The translations under genes and the position numbers were made by a program. A DNA stretch of 64,000 bases from the NCBI GenBank assembly GCA_036785325.1, contig JAXIVH010000005.1:12369184-12433183 (forward strand). The letters run 5' to 3'. The DNA is from Urophycis tenuis. Its lineage: Eukaryota; Chordata; Actinopteri; Gadiformes; Phycidae. The notes under the pieces are model-generated. The model had not been told where the DNA came from. It made no database searches and was given only the letters and a program-made list of their open reading frames with translations. Positions 48,907-60,541 of this stretch are shown in pieces; positions within the stretch are counted from its first letter, which is position 1; each line of letters begins with the position of its first letter.

Positions 48907-51873
48907 TTTACAAGCATCACTAGTGAAAAAATGCACAAATATCATATTGACCTGTCCATTTTGAATTTGTCTGTTACGATCGATGGGACGGGGGGGGTTA
49001 CACCCAATCACAATTATTTGACTTTATATATACAGTATCAACGCTTCATTTTGTACCTGTTTGCAATATGAAAGTAGTTTGAAGGTCAAGGTGTTTTCTT
49101 AATCATTCAGTGGCCCTGGGGCTCCGTGTTTAGAGACACTCATCCTCCCTTAAAGTGGTGGAGCAGAGGGAGTTGGTGCACAGCAGCCTTGTCGTTTCGG
49201 GTTAGAGATACTTCAGGAGGTTCAACTAACACGGCGGCGTGTGAATGTCAACAAGTCTAGCTCCACTACTTTTAGCCCAAGCCTGCATAAAAATAAAAGA
49301 AAAACCTTGGAGAATGAAGCCTGGTGAGATGCGGGCTGTTTCTTGCATCCCATAACCGAGGTCAACAAAAAGCTGTTTCTACGCTTAAGTGAAGCCAGCC
49401 TTTATTGTGAGTGGAGAGGTAGTGCCTTAAAGCAGCATGAGATCAAAACAAGCGACTCCCTGACTGAAGCTAACAACGCCGCGTCTCGTGCACAATAGCT
49501 TTGAAGTCATGCGGATCCCGCAATCGGCAAACCTTGAGGTGATTGGCTGATAATGATCCCTATAGTTAACCCATTGAACTCTTGCAGGTGTTTGTGGAGA
49601 CCCTGGACAAATGCTTTGAGAACGTCTGCGAGTTGGATCTGATCTTCCACATGGATAAGGTGAGGAGACCGTCTCTCTGTGCTCTCTAACACATTGGTAT
49701 GTGTGCTATTCTGAAGCCCCTACAGGAACTACTCCTTGGCGCGAGTTCAACAGAACACATGTTTCCATCTATCGACAGGAAATGGGAATGCTTCCACTGG
49801 AGGTGTTTGTCTGTCATTTGAAGTTACTTTTTAAGTTTAATTTCAAGTTGACTGAGTTTCAGCTCAGTCACACAGTGAGCACAAAATAATATATATACAG
49901 TTTGTTTTTTTTTAAATAAAACTAAACTAATACTGTAGAATGGGGGGAAAAAGTCCATTCCATACTAGCAGTAAAAACAAATTTGAAATTGAAATGAAAT
50001 TAGAATGGACAGTACTGCAAATTTCAACCATAATACTGTTTGTTTATAATAAATATTTCATCTGAGAGTTCCCTAGAACTAAAAAGGAAACACACCCAAA
50101 GTGATTGTCTTGACAACTGGACAGAATGAAGATTGTCATGGGACAGCATCTGAGCCTCTGGTCTGTCAAATATCAAGAAGTCTCGGTCCAGTCTTTGGTT
50201 TGAGTCTTGATGCGAGCAGGGTTTGAATCTCTAGATGATGTGTTTCTTCTTCAGGGCCTATGGGTTGGAGGTGAACAACATTGTGTTTTCAGTGTGCTGA
50301 TGTCCGGGGTTTTTGAGACCAAAGGCAGACATGGCGAGCTAACCTCCAGCATCGAACAGACATGCAGCATTGAGCATAAATGAATTGTTGAGCAAACATG
50401 CATTGATGAGCAGAGATGCAGCCACTAACCGTGTGGCAATGTCCCCAGAGTGATGAATCTGAACTGTCATGGAGATGAAGTGTAGGAAACGATTTAACAG
50501 ATTATGCTCAGTCTGCAGTTCCAGTACACGATGTCTGCTGGACTCTGGGTCCTCATACCAGTTCAGTATAATGTCATGAAATGTAATGCTAGAATAGAGA
50601 AGAGGAATCTTGCTTCGTGGTCACTCTGCTGGTTTGTGAATTATTACTGAAGAGGCAACCTTTTGTTACCTGTCACTAACCACACGTTATCGCCTTAGTT
50701 GTGCTGATGCTGCAGAAACGAAGCCACATGGTGTGTGTGTGTGTGTGTGTGTTTAGAGAGACATAATTCTCAACACACACATTCTTGATGACTCAGACAG
50801 TGTGGGGGGTGCCATTAAGGAAAACAAAGAATATGTATTGAAAGTTTTTTAACACCCACTTTACATTATGAAGAAAACCAACAGTGTAAAAACCTGGCTA
50901 ACTAATATTGGAATCAAAATCAGAGAGAGTTTTATGTTTGAGGGAACCGGAAGCAGACTTACACAACTTGGCCAGGGTCAGGGGGAAGACGCCACCTTCT
51001 CTGGTCCATGGTTCTGATCATCTCTGGGTCCTTCCCCTGTAGGTGCACTACATCTTGCAGGAGGTGGTGATGGGGGGCATGGTTTTGGAGACCAACATGA
51101 ATGAGATTGTGGCCCAGGTGGAGCTTCAAAACCGCATGGAGAAGTCTGAGGTGAGAGGCTGATACCTTCTAGTGTCCATGGTCCAATAGTGTACCTTCTT
51201 GTGTCCATAGCCCCAATACTTTTTGGTGTCTATGGTCCACTACCTTTTAGTATCTAGGATCCAATACCTTCTAGTATCTATGGTCCACTACCTTTTAGTA
51301 TCTATGATCCAATACCTTCTAGTATATATGGTCCACTACCTTCTAGTATCTATGGTCCACTACCTTCTAGTATCTATGGTCCAATACCTTCTACTATCCC
51401 ATCTTTGATCAAAACTTTTGATATTTTATCTATGATCAAATACCTCTTACTGGACATCTCTGCTCACTAGACACTTAAAGAAGAGAGCCTCCAGGTGATG
51501 GTTGGTTACCTGTAAAGTAGACTAACCTTTACCAGATAGAACTAGATGTTTGGAGTAGACCACGTTTAGAATAGACCAGATGGCTGTGACACGTTCAGCG
51601 CTAACCGAGGGTCTTTGGAATGGAACCTCAACCTCCAGACAACGCTCGTGTGTCTGTGGAGCAGGCCAAACTACGGGACCCGTCATGCCATTTCACCAGG
51701 CCCGACACAGGCGCGTGACATTATTATGGGATGTGTTCCCCCTGCAGGGCGGTCTGTCAGCGGCCCCAGCCCGGGCCGTGTCCGCCGTGAAGAACATGAA
51801 CCTGCCAGAGATCCCGCGCAACATCAACATAGGAGACATCAACATCAAGGTCCCCAGCCTGTCGCCCTTCTGA
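43832..51873 (+). CDS. ap3s2: AP-3 complex subunit sigma-2 (complete, 6 exons)
   Basis: Small (sigma) subunit of the AP-3 adaptor coat, which sorts cargo from endosomes/trans-Golgi to lysosomes and lysosome-related organelles. Exons: 43832-43900, 44259-44350, 46582-46693, 49588-49659, 51043-51150 and 51748-51873. Total 579 nt, 192 residues plus stop (human AP3S2 has 193). Every splice site is GT/AG and in phase. The protein opens MIKAILIFNNHGKPRLIRFY, the longin-like sigma fold, continues with NFLEGGSLIGGSDYKLIYRH and DSSESELGILDLIQ, then HYILQEVVMGGMVLETNMNE, and ends PEIPRNINIGDINIKVP. The AAPARAVSAVKN stretch near the C-terminus fits the sigma-2 paralogue as I recall it. Intron 2 carries a 1.75-kb fold-back repeat. 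AP3S2 and ANPEP are also neighbours in human. Confidence 0.97.
44090..44147. repeat. (GT)n microsatellite
   Basis: About 28 GT units in ap3s2 intron 1, 110 bp before exon 2. Confidence 0.95.
44442..46197. mobile_element. 1.75-kb fold-back element in ap3s2 intron 2
   Basis: The outer parts are reverse complements almost throughout: TAGGGTTA at the left edge pairs with TAACCCTA at the right, and GTTACCGAAAAAGTGGCAAA pairs with its complement near 46140. The arms of about 850 bp meet at a short loop near 45310-45360. No coding capacity. Probably a non-autonomous DNA transposon with giant terminal inverted repeats. Confidence 0.85.
46317..46460 (+). mobile_element. Short interspersed fish repeat, copy 2
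   Basis: Second copy of the element at 16846-16996, about 90 percent identical by eye, ending in AAATGTAAAAGG. It lies between the fold-back element and ap3s2 exon 3. Confidence 0.7.
46836..47226. mobile_element. GC-rich MITE in ap3s2 intron 3
   Basis: Inverted ends share AATTCCACTGGATGCGGAAC plus GGCTGC. The interior is rich in CpG and in TCCG/CGGA motifs. About 380 bp, no coding capacity. Confidence 0.75.
47370..47450 (+). mobile_element. LINE 3' tail fragment
   Basis: GGGGGATTAATAAAGGAATA followed by a short (TTATC)n tail. Confidence 0.45.
47685..47735 (-). mobile_element. LINE 3' tail fragment, minus strand
   Basis: On the minus strand CCTGGGATCAATAAAGTATA is followed by a short TATC tail, the same type as at 12640 and 47430. 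Confidence 0.4.
48826..48903. repeat. (CA)n microsatellite
   Basis: Uninterrupted CA run of about 75 bp in ap3s2 intron 3. Confidence 0.95.
51165..51400. repeat. 26-bp minisatellite after ap3s2 exon 5
   Basis: About eight units of ACCTTCTAGTATCTATGGTC plus CAAT, starting about 15 bp after the exon 5 donor. The donor itself is not included in the unit. Confidence 0.9.
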
Positions 51874-52480
51874 GGCTGGGCCACGGCGGTCGCCCGCACG
51901 CGCTACAAACTGTTCATAGAGGCGTTTTTATTCTGTTCAATGTGTACAAATACAAAGTGATGGTTGTTTTTTGTTTATTTTGTATAATTGTGGGGGTGGG
52001 GTTGTTGTGCAATGTGCTGTTGTCTGGTGGACTTCTTGTCATCGCGACCCAAGCTTGCTTGAACTCTCGCCGCCGCTTCTGTTTCCCCCCCCCGGGGGGC
52101 TCCTCTAGGCTGAATGTTCCCAGTGTCCTCCGGCTGCTCCTCGTGTTGTGCTTGTAGGTGCTGTTGTGAATCCCCCCGGTGTGCGGGGCTGGTCTCACCT
52201 TGTTCCCAAACATCTGGTTCTCCGCAGGCCCTCTACTCCCCCCCCCCCCCCCCCCCCCCTCTCTCTCTTTGCTCCTCGCGTCTTCTCCCTCCTGTTTGTT
52301 CTAAGTGACGTGGCCGGGGATGTTGAGTGTCATGGAGAAGCTTAAGGGGAAGTTTTGGCTGAGTTTGGAAACATGAAGTTGAGGCTGGAGATCAGTCACC
52401 GCTCTGCTCCTTAGAGAGCGCCCCGCGGTTCGCCACATTCCTGGGCTCTGTAAATAAAAGGTACAGGTGAAGCTGAGTCT
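51874..52480 (+). terminator. ap3s2: ap3s2 3' UTR with polyadenylation signal
   Basis: No coding potential after the TGA stop at 51871-51873. The UTR contains a C22 run near 52238-52259 and a canonical AATAAA at 52453-52458. Cleavage is therefore expected near 52475. No better signal lies closer to the stop. Confidence 0.6.
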
Positions 52481-54121
52481 CTGCGTAGCTTTCTTCTGTC
52501 TCAGTGTGAACGTTGTGTTGTGCTACTCTCGTGGTCACTTCATTAATCATGGACAGGGAATCCAGCGGTCACAGCAGAAAGTACACAGGACAGCAGAAAT
52601 TGAAGGAGAGGAAGATAAACACAGAAAGACTATCTGTCGGCAATGGGAATAATGGAACTCTAAATGTCAAAATAAAACCAGCATTGTGCCATAAACTATT
52701 GCTTTACATACATATATATATATTTCATATGTTAAACTACTGATATATTCCACATATTTTGTCCCTGAACTACTGCTTTTTCCATGACACCCGACCTGAA
52801 ACATGCTTCACTGCACACCCACACATGCGTGTTCATGGACACACCGGCATCCATGTGACCGGGCTTTTTGAAACAGAGTGTCCCACACCCGCATATAATG
52901 CCAGCTGTGGGCTTTGTTTGGAGTTCCTGAAGTCAACATACACACGCACAGATATTGATCCAACCCCATTACACACACACACACACACACACAACCCCCC
53001 CCCCCCCCCCCCCCGGCACCAAACAGAACCCCTCCATCACACACACACACACATTCCTCCTTCCTATTCTGTTCTTGAGTCTCCGCCCATGAAGGCTGCT
53101 GCTCCTACCACCTCCTTCTACTCCTCCTCTTCCTTCTCCTCCCTCACAGATGAAGAATTACACAGTGATTCACAATCAGCCTCTTTGACTCACACTGTCA
53201 CACCCACACACACACCCATGCACACACACACACACACACATACACACGCACACACACACTCACACACACTCATATACTGTACATACACATACACACCAGC
53301 ACAGCGTCACACGCGCATGTGGTCACACACTCACCGTGCAGCCCAGCAGTGGACAGCCGTCAGACAGCATCAAGGTAAGTCGTCTTGTTATTGAACGTGG
53401 GTCCAGATTGTGTCACCGCCGCCTCTCTTCCGGAGCAAGGTTGGACTGAAGGACGCTGGGCGTCAGGGACAAAGGAGCAGTGTTTAGTGTGACTGTGGTC
53501 AGGGAGGACCAAACCCTTTCAGGACCAAGCCCGTTCCCGTCGAGTTGGGGTTTCGCGAAACAGGTGTTTTCACTTAAACTCAAACCCCCGAAGAAATCGG
53601 AGGAAAACGCGCGCCTTTCCAGGAAGCATAAGGACTGGGAAGGTTCGCTTCAGTTCAGGGGAAAAGGGGGCGAGAGACACCGCCTGACTGGGTGGACATT
53701 AAAGCTCTCTCTCTCTCTCTCTCTCTTACAGTTGCTGTCTGTGTGTGTGTGTGCGCGCAGGCAGAGAGGCATGATCATAAATTTCCTCACAATGTAGGGA
53801 AGTGGATCACTTCATAACTCAGTGTTGTAGTTCTTTCAGGAATGATAGACCTATAGAATGACCTTCAACGTTTCAAGCCTCAATAAAAAAAATATGATAA
53901 ATAATGTCTCAAGAGACAATGCCAACACAGTATGTATACACTCTTTGTAATTTATTCATTGTGAAACAGTAACAACACAGACTAATTGGTAACAAGTTCA
54001 GACTTGTTACCGACAGAAACCCGTGAAGAACTGGTATTGTGCATGGAGGGAAAAAAAAAATGCAGAAAGCAATAACCAAAAACAATAATGGCAGCAATAA
54101 TCCCTGAATCCTCTGTGTGTA

Positions 54122-54229
54122 CAGAGAGGGTCTAGCCTGCCCTGCTCAGCCGCCAAGGCTGCCCCAGTGTCCATCACAGTCCTGGTGGCAGTCCTGTTGG
54201 CTGCAGGACTCTGCTGTACTCAAGTGAAG
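54122..54229 (+). other. Possible orphan exon with signal-peptide-like sequence
   Basis: Between an acceptor-like TGTGTACAG and a donor-like AAG|GTGAAT, one frame reads a short hydrophobic stretch (VSITVLVAVLLAAGLCCT) like a signal peptide or membrane anchor. It has no start codon of its own, and splicing from the strong donor at 53372 does not give an obvious start. No family is recognised. It could be a chance open frame or an exon of an unidentified small gene. Confidence 0.15.
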
Positions 54230-54469
54230 GTGAATCCACCAGGCGTGGTGATATTTTGTGGTCACACACAACGGTCATTGCTTTGAAAAATGTGGAAGAG
54301 AGCACAAAGGCTGCAGAGAACGCTGGCGAGTGGGGAGCTATGCAGCCCTACCACGGGAAACATGCTATGAAGTGAACCCCAGAGGTTAGGCCAGTCTCGT
54401 AACATGATCCCTTTTACTAACAATAATGCACTTTACTGGTTTTACAAAGTTTGGGGAAAACCCTTAGAT

Positions 54470-54505
<36 letters not shown>

Positions 54506-54899
54506 CGAGCGCTGAATGAAACTGTTTGTGTTTATGCAGAGGCTGTAGCATGGTACTACTATGTTGTTTACTTAGCTGCTCTAGGATGTGGGTGTGGGAA
54601 TAATCAGGATGTGATTGGGAGAGACGATACGGGGGGGAGGGTGGTTAAATCAAGGTCTCTGTGAGGACACGGCATAGTGAGGAGGGAATATAGACAGGAA
54701 CAACAGAACATCAATCAATGTCTCATTTTGACTTCCTTCCCCCAATACCTCTCTGTCTCCTTTTCTCCTCTCCCCCCTGTCTCGCCTGTCCTCCCTGTCT
54801 CGCCGCGCCTCCTTGTCTCTCCTCTCATGCCATCTCCCTCTCAGACTGTCTTCTCTCTCCCCTCCTCTCAACATCCACCTCTCTCTCTCTCTCTCTCGC

Positions 54900-55825
54900 C
54901 AGCATTATCCCCAGGTTAACGTTAAACCCAGGTCAGCATTATCCCCAGGCTAATGTTAGACCCAGGTCAGCATTATCCCTTGGCTAACATTAGCCCCAGG
55001 CCAGCATTATCCCTAGGCTAACATTAGCCCCAGGCCAGCATTATCCCCAGGTTAACGTTAGACTCAGGCCAGCATTATCCCCAGGTTAACGTTAGACTCA
55101 GGCCAGCATTATCCCTAGGCTAACATTAGCCCCAAGCCAGCATTATCCCTAGGTTAACTTTAGACTCAGGACAGCATTAACCCCAGGTTAACGTTAGACT
55201 CAGGCCAGCATTATCCCCAGATTAACGTTAGACTCAGGCCAGCATTATCCCTAGGCTAACATTAGCCCCAAGCCAGCATTATCCCCAGGTTAACTTTAGA
55301 CTCAGGCCAGCATTATCCCCAGGTTAACGTTAAACCCAGGTCAGCATTATCCCCAGGCTAATGTTAGACCCAGGTCAGCATTATCCCTTGGCTAACATTA
55401 GCCCCAGGCCAGCATTATCCCCAGGTTAACTTTAGACTCAGGCCAGCATTATCCCCAGGTTAACGTTAGACTCAGGGCAGCATTATCCCCAGGTTAACGT
55501 TAGACTCAGGGCAGCATTATCCCCAGGTTAACGTTAGACTCAGGGCAGCATTATCCCCAGGTTAACGTTAGACTCAGGGCAGCATTATCCCCAGGTTAAC
55601 GTTAGACTCAGGGCAGCATTATCCCCAGGTTAACGTTAGACTCAGGGCAGCATTATCCCCAGGTTAACATCAGACTCAGGGCAGCATTATCACCAGGCTA
55701 ACATTAGACCCATGCATATGTTATTCCCAAGATAAAGTTAGACCCAGGCATATGTTATTTCCAGCCTAACGTTAGACCCAGAGTATCGTTAGCCCCAGTC
55801 TAGTGTTAGACCCAGTATTTACTCT
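54900..55825. repeat. 34-bp minisatellite
   Basis: More than 20 units of CAGCATTATCCCCAGGTTAA plus CGTTAGACTCAGG; several central units are identical. It decays at the right end. Confidence 0.95.
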
Positions 55826-55894
55826 GAGGTCGATCACTGTCTATGAGAGAGAGTTTGCATGTAGTTTCTCATAGAACCGGTTCGGCCACAAGCA

Positions 55895-56056
55895 CATAGA
55901 ATGAAGCCTGGCGAGTTGGACTTGAATTTTATTTTGCTGTAGGAATGCCTACAGCAAAATAAAATTCAAATCCAACTCGCCAGGCTTCAATACAAAATGG
56001 AAAATGTTTGCATTATTGTAATGACAATAATGCAAACATTTTACATTTTGTATTAC
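55895..56056. repeat. Two adjacent near-perfect hairpins
   Basis: 55895-55990 pairs GAAGCCTGGCGAGTTGGA with its complement around a CCTACAGC/GCTGTAGG core; 55988-56056 pairs AATACAAAATG with CATTTTGTATT around ATTATTG/CAATAAT. The first ends as the second begins. Confidence 0.85.
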
Positions 56057-56440
56057 TCTTAACAATTTGTAGATATCCTTTTTGCTAATCATTATTTTTT
56101 CTCTGGCAATAAAACTGTTTCTGATTCCTGTTTCTGATGCACTACTGCACTCTAAAACACTGTTCAACACTTTTAAACACCACCTCACTACCTCAAACCT
56201 CAAACACTACCTCAACTTTACTTTTTCGACTATGCCCGCCATCGTGTTAATTAGGGCACGGGGCAATCGCACCGAGCACTGGCCCTACAGCAAAGCTGTA
56301 GAGCCAGTGCACGTTGTTGTTTATTTTTGTCTATTGTTATTGTTGTTTGTTGATTGTTTACTGTTGTGCACCAACCACCAAGACAAATTCCTCGTAGGTG
56401 CAAACCTACGAGGCAATAAACATCTTCTGAGTTCTCAGTT
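56057..56440 (+). mobile_element. LINE 3' tails with hairpins
   Basis: One tail ends CTGGCAATAAAACTGTTTCT, a second ends with a 10-bp perfect stem CCTCGTAGGT-GCAA-ACCTACGAGG (56390-56413) and CAATAAAC. A further stem lies at 56277-56309. This layout is typical of fish L2-like retroposon ends. Confidence 0.55.
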
Positions 56441-56786
56441 CTCAGTTCTGAGGTAAGGGCCATCCAGCCCAATTGTTATCCTTGACTGAACCGAGTCCTC
56501 AGGCCATTCCTGTGACCTCGGTCCCACAGCACACAGAGACACAGATCTTGGTAGTGTGTCGGGAACTAAAGGCATGTGGTTGTGCTCTTCTCCACTGAGA
56601 TAAAGGCTCAGCTCTTGTCGAGATTGTCTTTAGATATCACCCGGATCACCTAGCTCTTTCGTTTGCTGCTGTGATAAAAATGTATCCAATCAGCATGCTG
56701 TAGAGGTGCCAGGGTCACTTATACCACAGATGTGTATCAGGCACTGGAAGTAGCAGAGGAGCTCAGTAACAAAGTTAGCTGCTGAC

Positions 56787-56790
<4 letters not shown>

Positions 56791-56873
<83 letters not shown>

Positions 56874-56880
56874 CTCTCTC
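56791..56880. repeat. (CT)n microsatellite
   Basis: About 80 bp of uninterrupted CT followed by CT-rich sequence. Confidence 0.95.
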
Positions 56881-57402
56881 TGTCTCGCTCTCTCTCACTC
56901 TCTCATGGCCATCTTTTTTATGAGAAAGACTTTGAAGGCGTACCTTAATGGTTATTTTCTTGGGTTTTATCTCTCATTCTTTCTTGGCTTACATGCTGGA
57001 AAATGCACTTCTCATTCAGTTTATTGGGCACATAGTTATAGCAATTTCTCAGGAATGGAAATGGTGAACGGCACAGAATGCTTATTCATCAGAACGCACT
57101 GAGATGATTATCTGGTAATTAATGATCACACAGCAGCAGCAGACGTTGACACGGCATGTCTGCGTTCCAGAGGTTAGGGTTCAAATATTGGACGGGCTGG
57201 CGTGGTCTAATGCTGTGATTGTTTTGCTTGGACGCTGTTTTTCTTCTGATGTGTTCTATTATCAATATACCTGCTTCCATTGTAAATGTACTTTCTATTT
57301 CGTGCATAAACAAATGACCGCACATATTGAATTAGATTCCGAAAAAAAAGTCTATAAATAAAGCTATTAGAAACATATTGATCTTCCTCCCTCCCTCCCT
57401 CC

Positions 57403-57413
57403 CCCCCCCCCCC

Positions 57414-57462
<49 letters not shown>
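57403..57462. repeat. C24 followed by (CT)n
   Basis: A run of about 24 C passes directly into a CT microsatellite. Confidence 0.95.
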
Positions 57463-57464
<2 letters not shown>

Positions 57465-57861
57465 CCCACTCATCACTCCTTGCGCGGGACAGTGGACTGC
57501 AGATCGCTTTCAGGATCACTGAAGTTGTTGTGTTGGTTCCCGGTGTGTTAGAAGTCCTTGACGATAGTGAATGTTTAATCGGGGTTGTGGTAATTTTCCA
57601 CCTCACAGTTAACATGTTATCTGTTCAATGATTTGACAGGACCATATATTATCTGATAAGCTCATATTAGTTTTCTCTTTAATGATTTCCTAAGTGAGTC
57701 AAGATGAATTTGATGTCCTTTCAATTTCATTTAATTAAATCAGCAATTACTTACTGAATGACTAAACATTTATTTAGAAGTTACAATGACAGTTCTGATG
57801 TTGTACAGTTACATAGAAAGGTGATGCCTGTAGACAGTTGGCTACAGTCTGTCTGTGTGGT

Positions 57862-57862
57862 T

Positions 57863-57956
<94 letters not shown>
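57862..57956. repeat. (CT)n microsatellite
   Basis: CT run with three single-base slips. Confidence 0.95.
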
Positions 57957-58112
57957 CCAAGACATCACTTCCAGATGTTAATTTAATTTTGCAAACGAAA
58001 CAGAAATCTATTTCTGAATTTAGAAGTCTGTTGCTTTTCAAAGGACAGTGCTTCTAGTACTTTGAGTACTTTGTTAGTACTGTAGTACTATGTTAGTATT
58101 GCGGTTCTCTGT

Positions 58113-58114
<2 letters not shown>

Positions 58115-58199
<85 letters not shown>

Positions 58200-58203
58200 T
58201 ATG
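58115..58203. repeat. (GT)n microsatellite
   Basis: About 40 GT units. Confidence 0.95.
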
Positions 58204-59100
58204 TGTTTGTACTGTGATTGTATTTCTTGTATAAACTGTGGGTTTATAATAATATATTTTACAGGATGAAGTCATTCTGATAAGCTTCCTCAAGCGGAAA
58301 AATAATACATCAACATACACATACATTAGGTTGTTTCTTTTGGAAATAATCCACTACTCTCCAATCTGCTTAGGGCCAGTAGTACTAGAGCACAGGAGTT
58401 AGTTGAACTACGAAATACTAGCTTACATGCTAGTAGGGCTGCTAATACGACCACAACAGTCTAATGTACTGATGTATAATGTCCTGCTGTACTAATGCCA
58501 CTAAGTACTAATTTAATACAAATATCAGTTGTACCTTCCAGCAGGCCCATAGCGACATCACTGTTTGTTAGGTTTTGTTGCTGACAGCGAAGAGATTTGA
58601 CTCCCATCCAGGTATCTGATTGGCTTTCACAAATATTGCTTGCTACAAACCAGCCAGTCAAAACATCCAGAGTGAGGCCTGTTTTCCTTTCAGCATCCAT
58701 CCTTCCAAACCTGGCACAATTCCATTGGAAAATTTTAGGGTTTCTTTGCTTTGGAAGCTGTTCCCTTTCGTATTATCTGAATGTTGGTGTGGGAAACGGA
58801 GGGAATGGGCTTTGGACTGCAGACTGGAGATCAACAAGAGACCCATAAGCTCCTAAAACTCCTGAAAGTACAGGGAAATTTCATAACGTGGACGTTTAAG
58901 GAGCTTCAGAACCCACAGCCTGCAGATCTCTGATTATTATACAACAAGAATGAGAAACTGCTCAGTCACAGGTTTGCTTGCCGGGTTTTCCATAACGTCT
59001 GCAGTCTCTCACCAGTAAAAGCGGACAGGTCATCTCTTCAGATCAGTCGTGAACCCAGGGAAGGGCAGAGCAGCGGCTATCCTGGGCCATTGCAGCCGAC

Positions 59101-60393
59101 ATGGGGAAGGGTTTCTACCTCAGCAGGAACCTGGCGCTGGCTGGGCTTCTTTCTGGCTGCCATCGCCTTGATCACCATCATCGCCCTCTCGGTGGTGTAC
59201 ACCAGGAGCGCGGCAGAAACAGCAGTTATTTTCGAGATGACTTCCAAGCAACGAGGCCTCCTCTACCTCCTTCTCTGTGACCTCCTCCTCCTCCTCCTCC
59301 TCCTCCACCCCCAGCCCGGGCCCTCTGGAGCCCTGGCAGCGCTACCGGCTCCCAGGTGACCTGGCCCCCGTCTCCTACAACATCACCCTGTGGCCACGCC
59401 TGGAGCCGGACAGCCAGGGTCTCTTCATCTTCACGGGAACTCCAGCGTGCGCTTCGTCTGTGTGAAGGACACCGACCTCATCCTCATCCACGCCAGCAAG
59501 CTCAACTTCACCCTCTTCCAGGGACACGAGGCCCGGCTGCTGGCTGTGGACGAGGCCCGCCCCGCGCCCACGGATTCTGCGCTCCTGGCTGGAGCAGGAG
59601 ACAGAGTACCTGGTGCTGCGTCTGACGCAATGCTGCAGGCCGGCGCCGTCTACCTGCTGGACACGCAGTTCCAGGGGGAGCTGGGGGACAACCTGCAGGG
59701 CCTCTACAGGAGCCAGTACACAGAGAACGGGGTCCAGAAGTAAGTGCATCGCTCCGGTTGGTCTCTTGTTGAACCCTTTATTAGGGTTCGTATTAGGGTT
59801 CGTAGGTACATACGCGAACATTCACAACAGACAGGAACAGGGAAACACATGCAAACAACTAAAAACCAAGAGCGCACACACTGAATACCAGTTTAAAAAA
59901 AGGCATTTATGTGCGCAAAGGTAATGGGATGTCGTTCTACTCTCTAGAGTTGAGGCTAAATCATGTGCAGATTTCACATCTGCAGAGTTTGGATGGAAAT
60001 GTTGATGTTGTAAACATGTTGATGTGGTAACGTAACATGAAAACATGTTTGAGGCAAAGTTTGAAATACTGAACAATAGAACAGCATGTCATGGATTTGT
60101 TTCGTTATGTTAGCGTTGGTTCTGCCATGTGTCAGGGTGCTGGCCACCTCCCAGATGCAGGCTACGTTTGCCAGGCAGGCCTTTCCCTGCTTTGATGAGC
60201 CCGCCATGAGGCTACGTTCACCGTGGTCCTCATCCACGAGCCAGGGACCACCGCCCTCTCCAACAGCAGAAAGATTGGTGAGGTCACGCAACTTCATGAC
60301 GACTCCATGAGCCTTTTGGACAAGGCTAGCTGTGTGTTGCTGGTCAAACACACATGTACTTAACCAAAGCAACCATACCGTACATTGGTACAT

Positions 60394-60482
<89 letters not shown>

Positions 60483-60488
60483 TCTCTC

Positions 60489-60541
<53 letters not shown>

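Larger units (their letters stand above)
52481..59040. other. ap3s2-anpep intergenic region
   Basis: Mostly repeats: CA and C20 tracts (52970-53004), CA runs (53170-53300), a CT run (53704-53725), the 34-bp minisatellite (54900-55825), hairpins and LINE tails (55895-56440), CT tracts (56791-56880, 57423-57462, 57862-57956) and a GT tract (58115-58203). Strong splice-like sites at 53372 (ATCAAG|GTAAGT) and 54121 hint at an unrecognised transcript (see findings). No other gene was recognised. Confidence 0.5.

Noticed and set aside
52759..53394. A 211-codon open frame rich in His, Thr and Ser
   Set aside because: It is mostly CA microsatellite read in frame; the short Ser-rich part has no recognisable relative.
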